DNA of 60,075 bases from Streptomyces olindensis. Its GTDB lineage: Bacteria > Actinomycetota > Actinomycetes > Streptomycetales > Streptomycetaceae. Under the pieces are notes generated by a model. That model was not told where the DNA came from, made no database searches, and worked only from the letters and a program-made list of their open reading frames with translations. Both the position numbers and the translations under genes were made by a program. Where the stretch lies: the NCBI GenBank assembly GCA_000696115.1, contig JJOH01000032.1:1-60075 (forward strand), in the 5' to 3' direction. Numbering within the stretch: the first letter of the stretch is position 1; every line of letters begins with the position of its first letter. Shown here piece by piece: positions 51,588 through 58,721 of the stretch.

Positions 51588-51644
51588 GGGTAGGGGCTCC
51601 TCGTCGTCAAGGGGTGCCCCGAGGCGACAGGGCCCGGACGACGA

Positions 51645-51679
51645 CAGGCGCCCCGGGCCTTGTCGGCCCGGGGCGCCTG
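51645..51679 (-). terminator. 15-bp hairpin in the chorismate mutase leader (possible attenuator)
   Basis: On the minus strand CAGGCGCCCCGGGCC pairs perfectly with GGCCCGGGGCGCCTG around GACAA. It starts 20 bases after the stop of the short leader frame and ends 57 bases before the chorismate mutase start. No U-tract follows, which is common for Streptomyces terminators. A GGCCCG within the leader frame (complement at 51726-51731) could pair with CGGGCC of the 5' arm and compete with the hairpin. Confidence 0.65.
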
Positions 51680-51699
51680 GGAAGTCGCTTGTCAGTTGC

Positions 51700-51771
51700 T
51701 CAAGCAGCACGACCATGGCAGCCGGCGGGCCGGGTGCCATAGGTAAAGCGGAAGGTCGGGTGCGTGAGCAT
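51700..51771 (-). CDS. Putative 23-residue leader peptide upstream of chorismate mutase
   Basis: ATG at 51771, stop at 51700-51702. The peptide begins MLTHPTFRFTYGTRP: three of residues 7-11 are aromatic (Phe, Phe, Tyr), and Phe and Tyr are the end products of the pathway that chorismate mutase opens. There is no ribosome site, but the promoter predicts initiation at the A of the ATG, the leaderless arrangement common in Streptomyces. It is followed by the 15-bp hairpin. Codons are normal for the genome. Whether it is translated is not shown. Confidence 0.5.
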   Translation of the reverse strand: MLTHPTFRFTYGTRPAGCHGRAA

Positions 51772-51778
51772 GGGGCTC

Positions 51779-51807
51779 AGTATGCCCGGGGCCGGTGCGG
51801 TGTCCAA
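51779..51807 (-). promoter_or_regulatory. Promoter of the leader peptide / chorismate mutase unit
   Basis: On the minus strand TTGGAC (51807-51802) and CATACT (51784-51779) are separated by 17 bases, a good vegetative promoter. Seven bases lie between the -10 element and the ATG at 51771, so transcription should begin at or next to the start codon. Confidence 0.7.
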
Positions 51808-51895
51808 ACGGGTTCGCATGGTGAGACGCCGGGGGCCGGAACGGGGCCGGAGCCCGGACGATCCGTGGCCGGGACGCTGCCCACGAGCACCTCGG

Positions 51896-51901
51896 TAGAA
51901 T
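51896..51901 (+). promoter_or_regulatory. Possible -10 element of guaA
   Basis: TAGAAT lies 42 bases before the guaA GTG. No matching -35 hexamer is clear at 16-18 bases upstream, so this call is weak. Confidence 0.35.
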
Positions 51902-51943
51902 CGGGTGGCACAAGACCCCCGCCCCACCGCCGGAAGGCACCTC

Positions 51944-53524
51944 GTGTCATCAGCGTCTCCCGCTGCCAACGCCGCCGACACCGTCCTGGTCGTCGACTTC
52001 GGCGCGCAGTACGCCCAGCTCATCGCCCGTCGCGTCCGCGAGGCGCGGGTCTACAGCGAGATCGTGCCGAGCACCATGCCGGTCCAGGAGATCCTCGCCA
52101 AGAACCCCGCGGCGATCATCCTCTCCGGCGGCCCCTCGTCGGTCTACGAGGAGGGCGCCCCCCGCCTCGACCGCGAGCTCTTCGAGGCCGGCGTCCCCGT
52201 CTTCGGCATGTGCTACGGCTTCCAGCTGATGGCGCAGACCCTCGGCGGCACCGTCGACAACACCGGCGCCCGCGAGTACGGCCGCACCGACCTGCACGTG
52301 GCCAAGTCCTCCTCCACCCTCTTCGAGGGCACCCCGGCCGAGCAGGCCGTCTGGATGTCCCACGGCGACGCCTGCTCCGCCGCCCCTGAGGGCTTCTCCG
52401 TCACGGCCTCCACGGACGTCGTCCCGGTCGCCGCCTTCGAGAACGACGAGAAGAAGCTCTACGGCGTCCAGTACCACCCCGAGGTGATGCACTCCACGCA
52501 CGGGCAGCAGGTGCTGGAGCACTTCCTCTACCGGGGCGCGGGCCTCACCCCGTCCTGGACCACGGGCAACGTGATCGAGGAGCAGGTCGCCGCCATCCGC
52601 GAGCAGGTCGGCGACCGGCGCGCCATCTGCGGCCTGTCCGGCGGCGTGGACTCCGCCGTCGCCGCTGCCCTCGTGCAGAAGGCCATCGGCTCCCAGCTGA
52701 CCTGCGTGTACGTCGACCACGGCCTGATGCGCAAGGGCGAGACCGAGCAGGTCGAGAAGGACTTCGTCGCCGCGACCGGCGTGCAGCTGAAGGTCGTGGA
52801 CGCCGAGGAGCGGTTCCTCAAGGCGCTGGCCGGGGTCTCCGACCCCGAGGAGAAGCGGAAGATCATCGGCCGCGAGTTCATCCGCGTCTTCGAGCAGGCC
52901 CAGGCCGAGATCATCGCCGACCAGGGCCCCGCGGTGGAGTTCCTCGTCCAGGGCACGCTCTACCCGGACGTCGTCGAGTCCGGCGGCGGCACCGGCACCG
53001 CCAACATCAAGTCCCACCACAACGTGGGCGGCCTGCCCGAGGACCTCGAGTTCAAGCTGATCGAGCCGCTGCGCAAGCTGTTCAAGGACGAGGTCCGCAT
53101 GGTCGGCCAGGAACTCGGCCTGCCGGAGGAGATCGTCCAGCGCCAGCCGTTCCCCGGCCCCGGCCTCGGCATCCGCATCGTCGGCGAGGTCACCAAGGAG
53201 CGCCTGGACCTGCTGCGCGAGGCCGACGCCATCGCCCGCGAGGAGCTGACGGCGGCCGGCCTCGACCGGGACATCTGGCAGTGCCCGGTGGTCCTCCTCG
53301 CGGACGTCCGCAGCGTCGGCGTCCAGGGCGACGGCCGCACCTACGGCCACCCGATCGTCCTGCGCCCCGTCTCGTCCGAGGACGCCATGACGGCCGACTG
53401 GTCGCGCCTGCCGTACGACGTCCTCGCCCGGATCTCCACCCGCATCACGAACGAGGTGCGCGACGTCAACCGCGTCGTCCTCGACGTGACGTCGAAGCCG
53501 CCGGGGACGATCGAGTGGGAGTGA
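51944..53524 (+). CDS. guaA: GMP synthase (glutamine-hydrolysing)
   Basis: 526 residues from GTG 51944, which follows GGAAGG. It aminates XMP to GMP. Residues 14-205 are the class I glutamine amidotransferase with nucleophile Cys90 (VFGMCYGFQ) and the His-Glu of YHPEV. The ATP pyrophosphatase domain starts with the PP-loop LSGGVDSAVAAAL (about 226-238), and the C-terminal dimerisation domain includes PFPGPGLGIRIVGE and ends KPPGTIEWE, as in nearly all GuaA proteins. With guaB it completes the GMP branch, though 25 kb apart. It is divergent from the chorismate mutase leader; their promoters share about 170 bp. Confidence 0.97.
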   Translation: MSSASPAANAADTVLVVDFGAQYAQLIARRVREARVYSEIVPSTMPVQEILAKNPAAIILSGGPSSVYEEGAPRLDRELFEAGVPVFGMCYGFQLMAQTLGGTVDNTGAREYGRTDLHVAKSSSTLFEGTPAEQAVWMSHGDACSAAPEGFSVTASTDVVPVAAFENDEKKLYGVQYHPEVMHSTHGQQVLEHFLYRGAGLTPSWTTGNVIEEQVAAIREQVGDRRAICGLSGGVDSAVAAALVQKAIGSQLTCVYVDHGLMRKGETEQVEKDFVAATGVQLKVVDAEERFLKALAGVSDPEEKRKIIGREFIRVFEQAQAEIIADQGPAVEFLVQGTLYPDVVESGGGTGTANIKSHHNVGGLPEDLEFKLIEPLRKLFKDEVRMVGQELGLPEEIVQRQPFPGPGLGIRIVGEVTKERLDLLREADAIAREELTAAGLDRDIWQCPVVLLADVRSVGVQGDGRTYGHPIVLRPVSSEDAMTADWSRLPYDVLARISTRITNEVRDVNRVVLDVTSKPPGTIEWE

Positions 53525-53539
53525 CCCTCTGGGTCGCCG

Positions 53540-54013
53540 CTAGGTGCGCTTGATCGTGCGCAAGGGCTCGCCGGGCTTCCAGATCTGGACGACGAGGTAG
53601 GTGTCGTCCTCGATGGAGGTCCTCACGACCTCCGTCAGCTCGGTGCGGAAGAGGTGGAACGGCTCCGGCGGTTCCACCTCTTCGACGTATCCCGCCTTCG
53701 TCTCCACGTCGTCGACCTCGTACGCCCGGCCGCTGATCCGGACGTCGCCGCCGCCCATGCCGGTGCCCTCCCCGGGGTTCGTCTGGAGCGCGAAGCGCGG
53801 GTCGCGGCGCAGGTCGAGCGCCTTCAGGGAGTTCGGCATCATGCCGAGCCACAGCTCGCCGCCGAGGAACCGCACCTCCAGACCGCTCGTCCGGGGCGAG
53901 CCGTCCTTGCGGAGCGTGGCGAGGATGTGGTGCGTGTAGGCGCCGAAGCGCTTCTCGACGGTACTGGCCAGGTCCGGTTCGGCGGTGGCGAAAGCCGCCC
54001 AGTTCGCTGTCAT
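53540..54013 (-). CDS. Pyridoxamine 5'-phosphate oxidase-family protein
   Basis: 157 residues. It has the split-barrel flavin fold of the PPOX/FDOR class: HHILATLRKDGSPRTSGLEVRFLGGELWLGMMPNSLKALDLRRDPRFALQTNP is the characteristic first half. GRAYEV, the FRTELTEVVRTSIEDDTYLVVQIWKPGE strand and a short tail follow. Such proteins bind FMN, F420 or haem and the substrate is usually unknown. The actinobacterial setting makes F420 plausible, but this is inference. It converges on guaA with 15 bases between the stops. The ATG at 54013 has no strong ribosome site. Confidence 0.85.
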   Translation of the reverse strand: MTANWAAFATAEPDLASTVEKRFGAYTHHILATLRKDGSPRTSGLEVRFLGGELWLGMMPNSLKALDLRRDPRFALQTNPGEGTGMGGGDVRISGRAYEVDDVETKAGYVEEVEPPEPFHLFRTELTEVVRTSIEDDTYLVVQIWKPGEPLRTIKRT

Positions 54014-54115
54014 ACGGAGAGTCTGGCGCCGAAACCGGACATCTTCTGTCGGCTATTCGTGGGGTCGGGGAGCCCGGGGGCACAAGGGAGTGTGCAGGGT
54101 GCTCGGAGGGGCGCT

Positions 54116-54135
54116 CGTTTCGTCTTTACGAAACG
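54116..54135. promoter_or_regulatory. 7-6-7 inverted repeat before the class II aldolase gene
   Basis: CGTTTCGTCTTTACGAAACG is a perfect 7-bp inverted repeat with a six-base spacer. It lies about 70 bp before the aldolase start, in the divergent region, so it is a plausible operator for a regulator encoded outside the window. Confidence 0.55.
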
Positions 54136-54204
54136 GTTCTGTCCTTCGCGGGCCGACCGGCGGTAGCTTCCGCCCCGTTACGAAGAACCAGCGCTGGAGG
54201 ACCT

Positions 54205-54999
54205 ATGCACGGGCCCACCCCGCCCCTGCCGCTGCCCACCGACCGACTGCGGTTCGCGATGCCGCCGATGCACGAGTCGGTCGAGGACGAGCGCCGGCAC
54301 CGCAAGGAGCGGCTCGCCGGCGCCCTCAGGATCTTCGGGCGGCTCGGCTTCGAGGACGGCGTGTCCGGGCACATCACCGCCCGCGACCCGGAGTACAGCG
54401 ACTGCTTCTGGGTCAACCCGTTCGGAATGCCCTTCCGGCACGTCACCGTGAGCGACCTGGTGCTCGCCAACCAGGACGGCCAGGTCGTCGAGGGCGGCTA
54501 CCACGTCAACCAGGCGGCGTTCACCGTGCACGCCCAGGTCCACGCCGCCCGCCCCGACGTGGTCGCCGTCGCCCACTGCCACTCCGTGCACGGCCGGGCG
54601 CTCGCGGCCCTCGGCGACCTGCTGGAGCCGATCACCCAGGAGAGCTGCGCCTTCTACGAGGACCACGCCCTCTACGACACCTACACCGGCGTCGCCGTCG
54701 ACGCCGAGGAGGGGCGGCGCATCGCGGCCGTGCTCGGCTCCCGCAAGGCGCTCGTGCTGCGCAACCACGGGCTGCTGACCGTCGGCGACTCGGTGGACGC
54801 GGCGGCCTGGTGGTTCGTGTCCATGGAGCGGTCCTGCCAGGTGCAGCTGACGGCGCAGGCGGCCGGTCGGCCGGTCCGCATCGACCACCGGATGGCGGCG
54901 GCGACGCGCGAGCAGCTGGGTGGCGACCTGGTGGCGTGGATCAACTACCAGCCGATGTGGCAGGACGTCTGCCGGAGTGAGCCGGACCTGCTGGGATAG
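54205..54999 (+). CDS. Class II aldolase/adducin-family protein
   Basis: 264 residues from ATG 54205 behind GGAGGA. The family uses a Zn2+ bound by three His to cleave or epimerise sugar phosphates. GRLGFEDGVSGHITARDP contains the phosphate-binding turn. HCHSVHGRALAAL carries the His pair and LRNHGLLTVGDSVDAAAWWF the third His. Relatives include fuculose-phosphate aldolase and ribulose-phosphate epimerase, but this subgroup has a Gly-rich longer N-terminus like the actinobacterial aldolase/adducin proteins of unknown substrate. The TAG stop is shared with the first base of a copy of the GGGCCCGTCGTTCGGATC repeat end. Confidence 0.88.
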   Translation: MHGPTPPLPLPTDRLRFAMPPMHESVEDERRHRKERLAGALRIFGRLGFEDGVSGHITARDPEYSDCFWVNPFGMPFRHVTVSDLVLANQDGQVVEGGYHVNQAAFTVHAQVHAARPDVVAVAHCHSVHGRALAALGDLLEPITQESCAFYEDHALYDTYTGVAVDAEEGRRIAAVLGSRKALVLRNHGLLTVGDSVDAAAWWFVSMERSCQVQLTAQAAGRPVRIDHRMAAATREQLGGDLVAWINYQPMWQDVCRSEPDLLG

Positions 55000-55016
55000 G
55001 GCCCGTCGTTCGGATC
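54999..55016 (+). repeat. Solo copy of the MITE-like repeat end
   Basis: GGGCCCGTCGTTCGGATC matches the 24211-24228 end in 16 of 18 positions and the inverted 24414 end in 16 of 18. As at bldM, it begins at the G of a TAG stop codon. No inverted partner is seen before the next gene. Confidence 0.6.
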
Positions 55017-55057
55017 AAGTCGCGGGGAAGGGACAGTGCTGTCCGGTGCCGGCGGAG

Positions 55058-55951
55058 TCAGAAGCCGCGCAGCACCACGGCCTTCGTCCGTGCGAACTCC
55101 TCGTCCGTGAGCACGCCGTCCCGGTGCAACTCGCCCAACTCACGCAGGCGACGGAGCAGCACGTCGTGGTGGTCGGCGGTGCGGGGCAGGGCGGGTGCCG
55201 GGCGGGAGGCGTGACCGCTCGCGTCGCTCTCTGCCGGGGCCCGGGACGACGGGTGCGGCAGCCGGGCCGTGACCGCCGTGGCGACGAGCGCCGTGAGCAG
55301 ATCGCGGCGGGTGCTGCCCCACAGGTCCAGGGCGTACGGGTCCTTCTCCGGGGGCAGCTTCGAGAACACCGTCTCACGCGTCACGAAGCGCAGGAAACCG
55401 TCCTCGTGGCCGGAGTTCGGCAGCCACTCGACCCGCACCAGGTCGCCCAGGTCGATGATGCGCGGGCCGGTGGCGCGCTTGACCCGCTCGGAGGTGTCGC
55501 TCCAGTCGATCCGCACCTGTGAGCCGTCGAAGGAGACCGTCCCGTCCGAGGAGCGCACCGAGACCGGAACCGGCGGGCCGGGCAGCAGATACGCCTGCGC
55601 CGGTTCCTTCGGTATCCGCTCCAGGAGCAGCGCGCGGCGGATCTCCTCGGCGACGTACTCGGCCACCCCCGTCCGGTCGACCTCCACCGACAGCCGGTAG
55701 GGATCCGCCGCGTCCGGCAGCCGACCGCCCGTGGCCTGGAGCAGTGGGTCGGCGCCCTCGCGCAGCCGCAACCGGAGCCGGCCACGCCTGCGTTCGGGTT
55801 CCAGGACGACCCCCGCGACCGCCTCCAGCGGCACCGCGACCTCGCCGTACGTCTGCCGGAACAGCGGCACGGACCGGTGCAGACCGGGCGTGATCCGGAC
55901 CGTGCTGCCGTCGAAGGCCCAGGTCCCGTCACGCTGGATGATCTCGGCCAT
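55058..55951 (-). CDS. DUF4429 and SHOCT domain protein
   Basis: 297 residues. Two DUF4429 repeats are recognisable: one from IQRDGTWAFDGSTVRITPG and one from VSVRSSDGTVSFDGSQVRIDWSD, each with a later WLPNSGHEDGFLRFV or RLRLREGADPLL beta-rich segment. The last 30 residues, LRELGELHRDGVLTDEEFARTKAVVL, are a SHOCT motif, a short oligomerisation helix found at the ends of many bacterial proteins. DUF4429 is PH-like in predicted fold; a role at the membrane or in a stress complex is possible but not known. It converges on the aldolase gene and is divergent from the membrane protein gene. Confidence 0.85.
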   Translation of the reverse strand: MAEIIQRDGTWAFDGSTVRITPGLHRSVPLFRQTYGEVAVPLEAVAGVVLEPERRRGRLRLRLREGADPLLQATGGRLPDAADPYRLSVEVDRTGVAEYVAEEIRRALLLERIPKEPAQAYLLPGPPVPVSVRSSDGTVSFDGSQVRIDWSDTSERVKRATGPRIIDLGDLVRVEWLPNSGHEDGFLRFVTRETVFSKLPPEKDPYALDLWGSTRRDLLTALVATAVTARLPHPSSRAPAESDASGHASRPAPALPRTADHHDVLLRRLRELGELHRDGVLTDEEFARTKAVVLRGF

Positions 55952-56135
55952 AGGGGAATTCTCGCAGCCAGGTCAACACGGCACGCCGAACTTCACCCGT
56001 GTTGGCCAGAGGGGGCGGACGCGGACTGGGTGGTATAGGGCACAATTCGTCCTCGTCGCACGGGAGTTGCACAGCGGTGTTTCCGGGGTCCGGAAGACCG
56101 GCGGTGGTTGGGTCGCGGGAAGGCGGGCGTCGGGC

Positions 56136-57536
56136 GTGGCGGTGCGCGAGACGGGGCAGGGCGGCGGGGATGCGGGTGTGTACGCGGGTGCGCGTGCCGG
56201 TGGTTATGCGGGCGGGTACACGGGCGGCTACGCCGCAGGTCACGTGCCTGGCCACGGGGGTGGTCACGCGTCCGGCCACGGCGTCGGCCCGGGTGAATCC
56301 CACGAGGGCGGGTGCGCCTGCGGGGACTGCCCGCACGGGGCGCGCGAGGGGCATCGGCGCGCCGTCGCCGCGTTCCTGCGTCGCCGTGACGAGTTCGCGG
56401 CCGGGCAGGGGCTGCCCGCCGCCGTGGCCCACTCCGCCTCCGCCTCCCGCCAGTGGGTGTCGGAGGAACTCGCGCAGTCCGCGGAACTCGTCGCCGAACG
56501 CGGACGGGCCGAGGGCCAGGCCTGGCTGACCGGCCTGTGGCGTCGCACGGCGGGTGTGGTGTGGGCCGTCGTGGTGCTGTTGCTGCTCGGGCAGGCCCTC
56601 ACCGCGGTCGGCGCGGGCTGGACGTCGGCGCGGACGGCCGGGTTGGCCGCGGCGCTGGTGGTGGCGGGTGCGCTGACCGCGGCGTCGTGGTTCCACCGGG
56701 CGAAGGGCGGTGCGCTGGCGCCCGTGATCGGTGAGGACAACCGTCTGTCCACCTCCCGTACGGTCGCCGCCGCATGGGTGCTCTTCGTGGCGTACTCGGT
56801 GCTCGTGCTGGCCGGGCGGCTCGCCGCCGTCTCCCGGCACCGGGAACGGGACGCGCTGATCTCCGGGCTGGAACTCGCCCGCGGCGCCGGGGTCGTGACC
56901 GTGCTCGCCGTGGTGTGCGGGATCGCCGTCCTCGTGCGGCGGGTGGTCGGGCTGCGGGTCCTGGGGCAGCGGCTGCAGAAGGTGCGTGCCGACCGGCCCC
57001 GCGCCGCCGACCTGCTGACCGACGACTCCGGGCGGGGCACCTTCGCCGACATCCAGTACGTCGTGATCAGCGGGGTCGCCCTGGTCTTCGCGGCGGTACG
57101 GCTGGCCAGGCGGCCGGACCAGTTGCCGGACCTGCCGTGGGGGCTGGCGGTGGTGGTGCTGGTGTCGGCGGCGACGTACCTGGCGGGCAAGTACGCGGAG
57201 GGCGGGCGCCCGGTCATCCTCTCCGTCGTGCGGGCGCGGGAGGCGGGGGACCTGGACGCCCCGATCCGTACGGGGGACGACATCGAGATCCGGGGTGCGG
57301 GCTTTGTGCCGCCGGGGGCGCAGGCGGCCGATCGGCTGGCCCGGATGGTCGTGCGGGTGGGGCCGGTGCATGTTCATGTGCCTCTGGTGCCGGTGCCCGG
57401 CGGTTTCCGCAATCCGACGGACACGTTGCTGACGGTGCCGGTGCCGGCGGATGTGGAGCCGGGGCGGGTGGAGGTGCAGGTCGTTACCGCGGCGGGGGTC
57501 GAGACGAACCGGTACGTGGTGGATGTGACGGAGTGA
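56136..57536 (+). CDS. Multi-pass membrane protein of unknown function
   Basis: 466 residues if GTG 56136 is the start; a TTG at 56058 and other upstream frames are less likely, and the start is uncertain. The N-terminal 70 residues are a Gly/His/Tyr-rich low-complexity tract (GVYAGARAGGYAGGYTGGYAAGH) followed by a small Cys cluster (GGCACGDCPHG). A basic helix (EGHRRAVAAFLRRRDEFAAG) leads into four or five membrane segments between about 145 and 350. The last 100 residues form a soluble IPT/TIG-like beta domain (DDIEIRGAGFVPPGAQAADRLARMVVRVG ... VEVQVVTAAGVETN). The family is not recognised. Confidence 0.7.
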   Translation: MAVRETGQGGGDAGVYAGARAGGYAGGYTGGYAAGHVPGHGGGHASGHGVGPGESHEGGCACGDCPHGAREGHRRAVAAFLRRRDEFAAGQGLPAAVAHSASASRQWVSEELAQSAELVAERGRAEGQAWLTGLWRRTAGVVWAVVVLLLLGQALTAVGAGWTSARTAGLAAALVVAGALTAASWFHRAKGGALAPVIGEDNRLSTSRTVAAAWVLFVAYSVLVLAGRLAAVSRHRERDALISGLELARGAGVVTVLAVVCGIAVLVRRVVGLRVLGQRLQKVRADRPRAADLLTDDSGRGTFADIQYVVISGVALVFAAVRLARRPDQLPDLPWGLAVVVLVSAATYLAGKYAEGGRPVILSVVRAREAGDLDAPIRTGDDIEIRGAGFVPPGAQAADRLARMVVRVGPVHVHVPLVPVPGGFRNPTDTLLTVPVPADVEPGRVEVQVVTAAGVETNRYVVDVTE

Positions 57537-57899
57537 CGGGTGCCTCCGGTGGTGGGGCGGGACGCCTGCGGCGGCCCGTGGCTGCTTCGGTTGGGGTGCG
57601 CGTCTTCGCCTGCGCCGGGCTGTGGGTCGGGGCCGCGCCGAAGGGTGTCCGTCCTCGGAACGGCGCGATGAGGTCGGACGCCGAGACTGTTCGTTGACGC
57701 GCCAACCGCTGCGGGCGGACACCCCCCGACACGTCCCCTTGCGCCGTCCCGCGGCGTGCGGGCGCGTCTCGCTCAGCTGTGAACACCCGGTGCGCTTCGG
57801 AAAAGCTGGGACGCACAGGATTGAGCCGGGTCGGTTTGTCGTACGTATGGTCTGTTGAGGGGGTCTCGGCACCGGCGGGCGAGAGGCGGCTACGCAGCG
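57537..57899. other. Intergenic region before the DoxX gene
   Basis: These 363 bases hold no supported gene. GGGTGTCCG at 57643-57651 and CGGACACCC at 57716-57724 are a perfect 9-bp inverted repeat 82 bp apart in total, perhaps a degraded small repeat element. The last 100 bases before 57900 should carry the DoxX promoter. Confidence 0.4.
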
Positions 57900-58430
57900 A
57901 TGACTCACAGCATGAGAACGGACACGCACACCCCCCACTCCGGCGGCGGAGGAGACTGGCGGGACACGGCCGTCCGCTACGCCCTCCTTCCCCTCCGCAT
58001 CTTCCTCGGCGTCACCTTCATCTACGCCGGCCTGGACAAGATCACTGACAGTGCCTTCATGAAGGAGGCCGGGTCCGGATCGATCGGCGACATGATGCGT
58101 GCCGTCCGCGACTCCTCCGCCATTCCCGCCCTGGTCGACCTCTCCCTGAAGAACCCCGTCGGCTTCGGCTACGCCATCGCCTTCGGAGAACTGGCCGTCG
58201 GCATCGGCACCCTCCTCGGCCTGCTCGCCCGGCTGGCCGCACTCGGCGGCGCGCTGATCTCCCTCAGCCTGTGGCTGACGGTGAGCTGGGCCTCCGACCC
58301 GTACTACTACGGCAACGACCTCGCCTACCTCATGGCCTGGATCCCCCTCATCCTGGCGGGGGCCCCTCTGCTGTCCCTGGACGCCGCCTTGCGGGCCCGG
58401 CGACGGCAACGAAGGGCCGGGTACCGGTAG
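57900..58430 (+). CDS. DoxX-family membrane protein
   Basis: 176 residues from ATG 57900; ATG 57912 is an alternative. After a His-rich cytoplasmic start the sequence has four membrane segments: RYALLPLRIFLGVTFIYAGLDKI, the PVGFGYAIAFGELAVGIGTLLGLLARLAALGGALISLSLWL pair, and AYLMAWIPLILAGAPLLSLD. The first carries the typical R-x-x-x-G-x-x-F-x-x-A-G-x-x-K signature of DoxX. Members of the family are linked to redox stress and thiosulfate-quinone systems in other bacteria, but the role here is unknown. A polar tail rich in Arg ends the protein. Confidence 0.9.
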   Translation: MTHSMRTDTHTPHSGGGGDWRDTAVRYALLPLRIFLGVTFIYAGLDKITDSAFMKEAGSGSIGDMMRAVRDSSAIPALVDLSLKNPVGFGYAIAFGELAVGIGTLLGLLARLAALGGALISLSLWLTVSWASDPYYYGNDLAYLMAWIPLILAGAPLLSLDAALRARRRQRRAGYR

Positions 58431-58481
58431 CGCGATGGGCTGCGGCTCGCCCTGCCTCACCGTTACGTGGCCGCGCCCGGG

Positions 58482-58721
58482 CTACGACGCCAGGTCCGGG
58501 CCGGGTCCGTCCGTGGTGCGGCCCGCCCCGCGGCGTCGGCGTACACGGCCCGTCACGAACGCCACCACGCCCGCCAGGCACAGTCCGCCTGTGACGAGGG
58601 GGATCGCCACGAACCACGGCGTCTCCCAGGCGCCGCCCGCGTCACCGGCATAGAGGACGCCCGCCAGGATGAGGACGGCCCCGGTGACCAGCTTCCCGGG
58701 CTGGAACTCATGACGCAGCAC
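58482..58721 (-). CDS. Small two-segment membrane protein
   Basis: 79 residues from GTG 58721, which overlaps the last 14 bases of the PspC gene upstream on the same strand. Two hydrophobic segments (about 12-24 and 37-57) are followed by a basic tail RVRRRRGAGR. No motif identifies the function. The overlap suggests translational coupling with the PspC-domain gene. Confidence 0.75.
   Translation of the reverse strand: MLRHEFQPGKLVTGAVLILAGVLYAGDAGGAWETPWFVAIPLVTGGLCLAGVVAFVTGRVRRRRGAGRTTDGPGPDLAS

Noticed and set aside
55929..58460. An 843-codon minus-strand frame opposite the membrane protein and DoxX genes
   Set aside because: It is an Arg/His/Pro-rich shadow frame. The plus strand has membrane segments and the DoxX signature.
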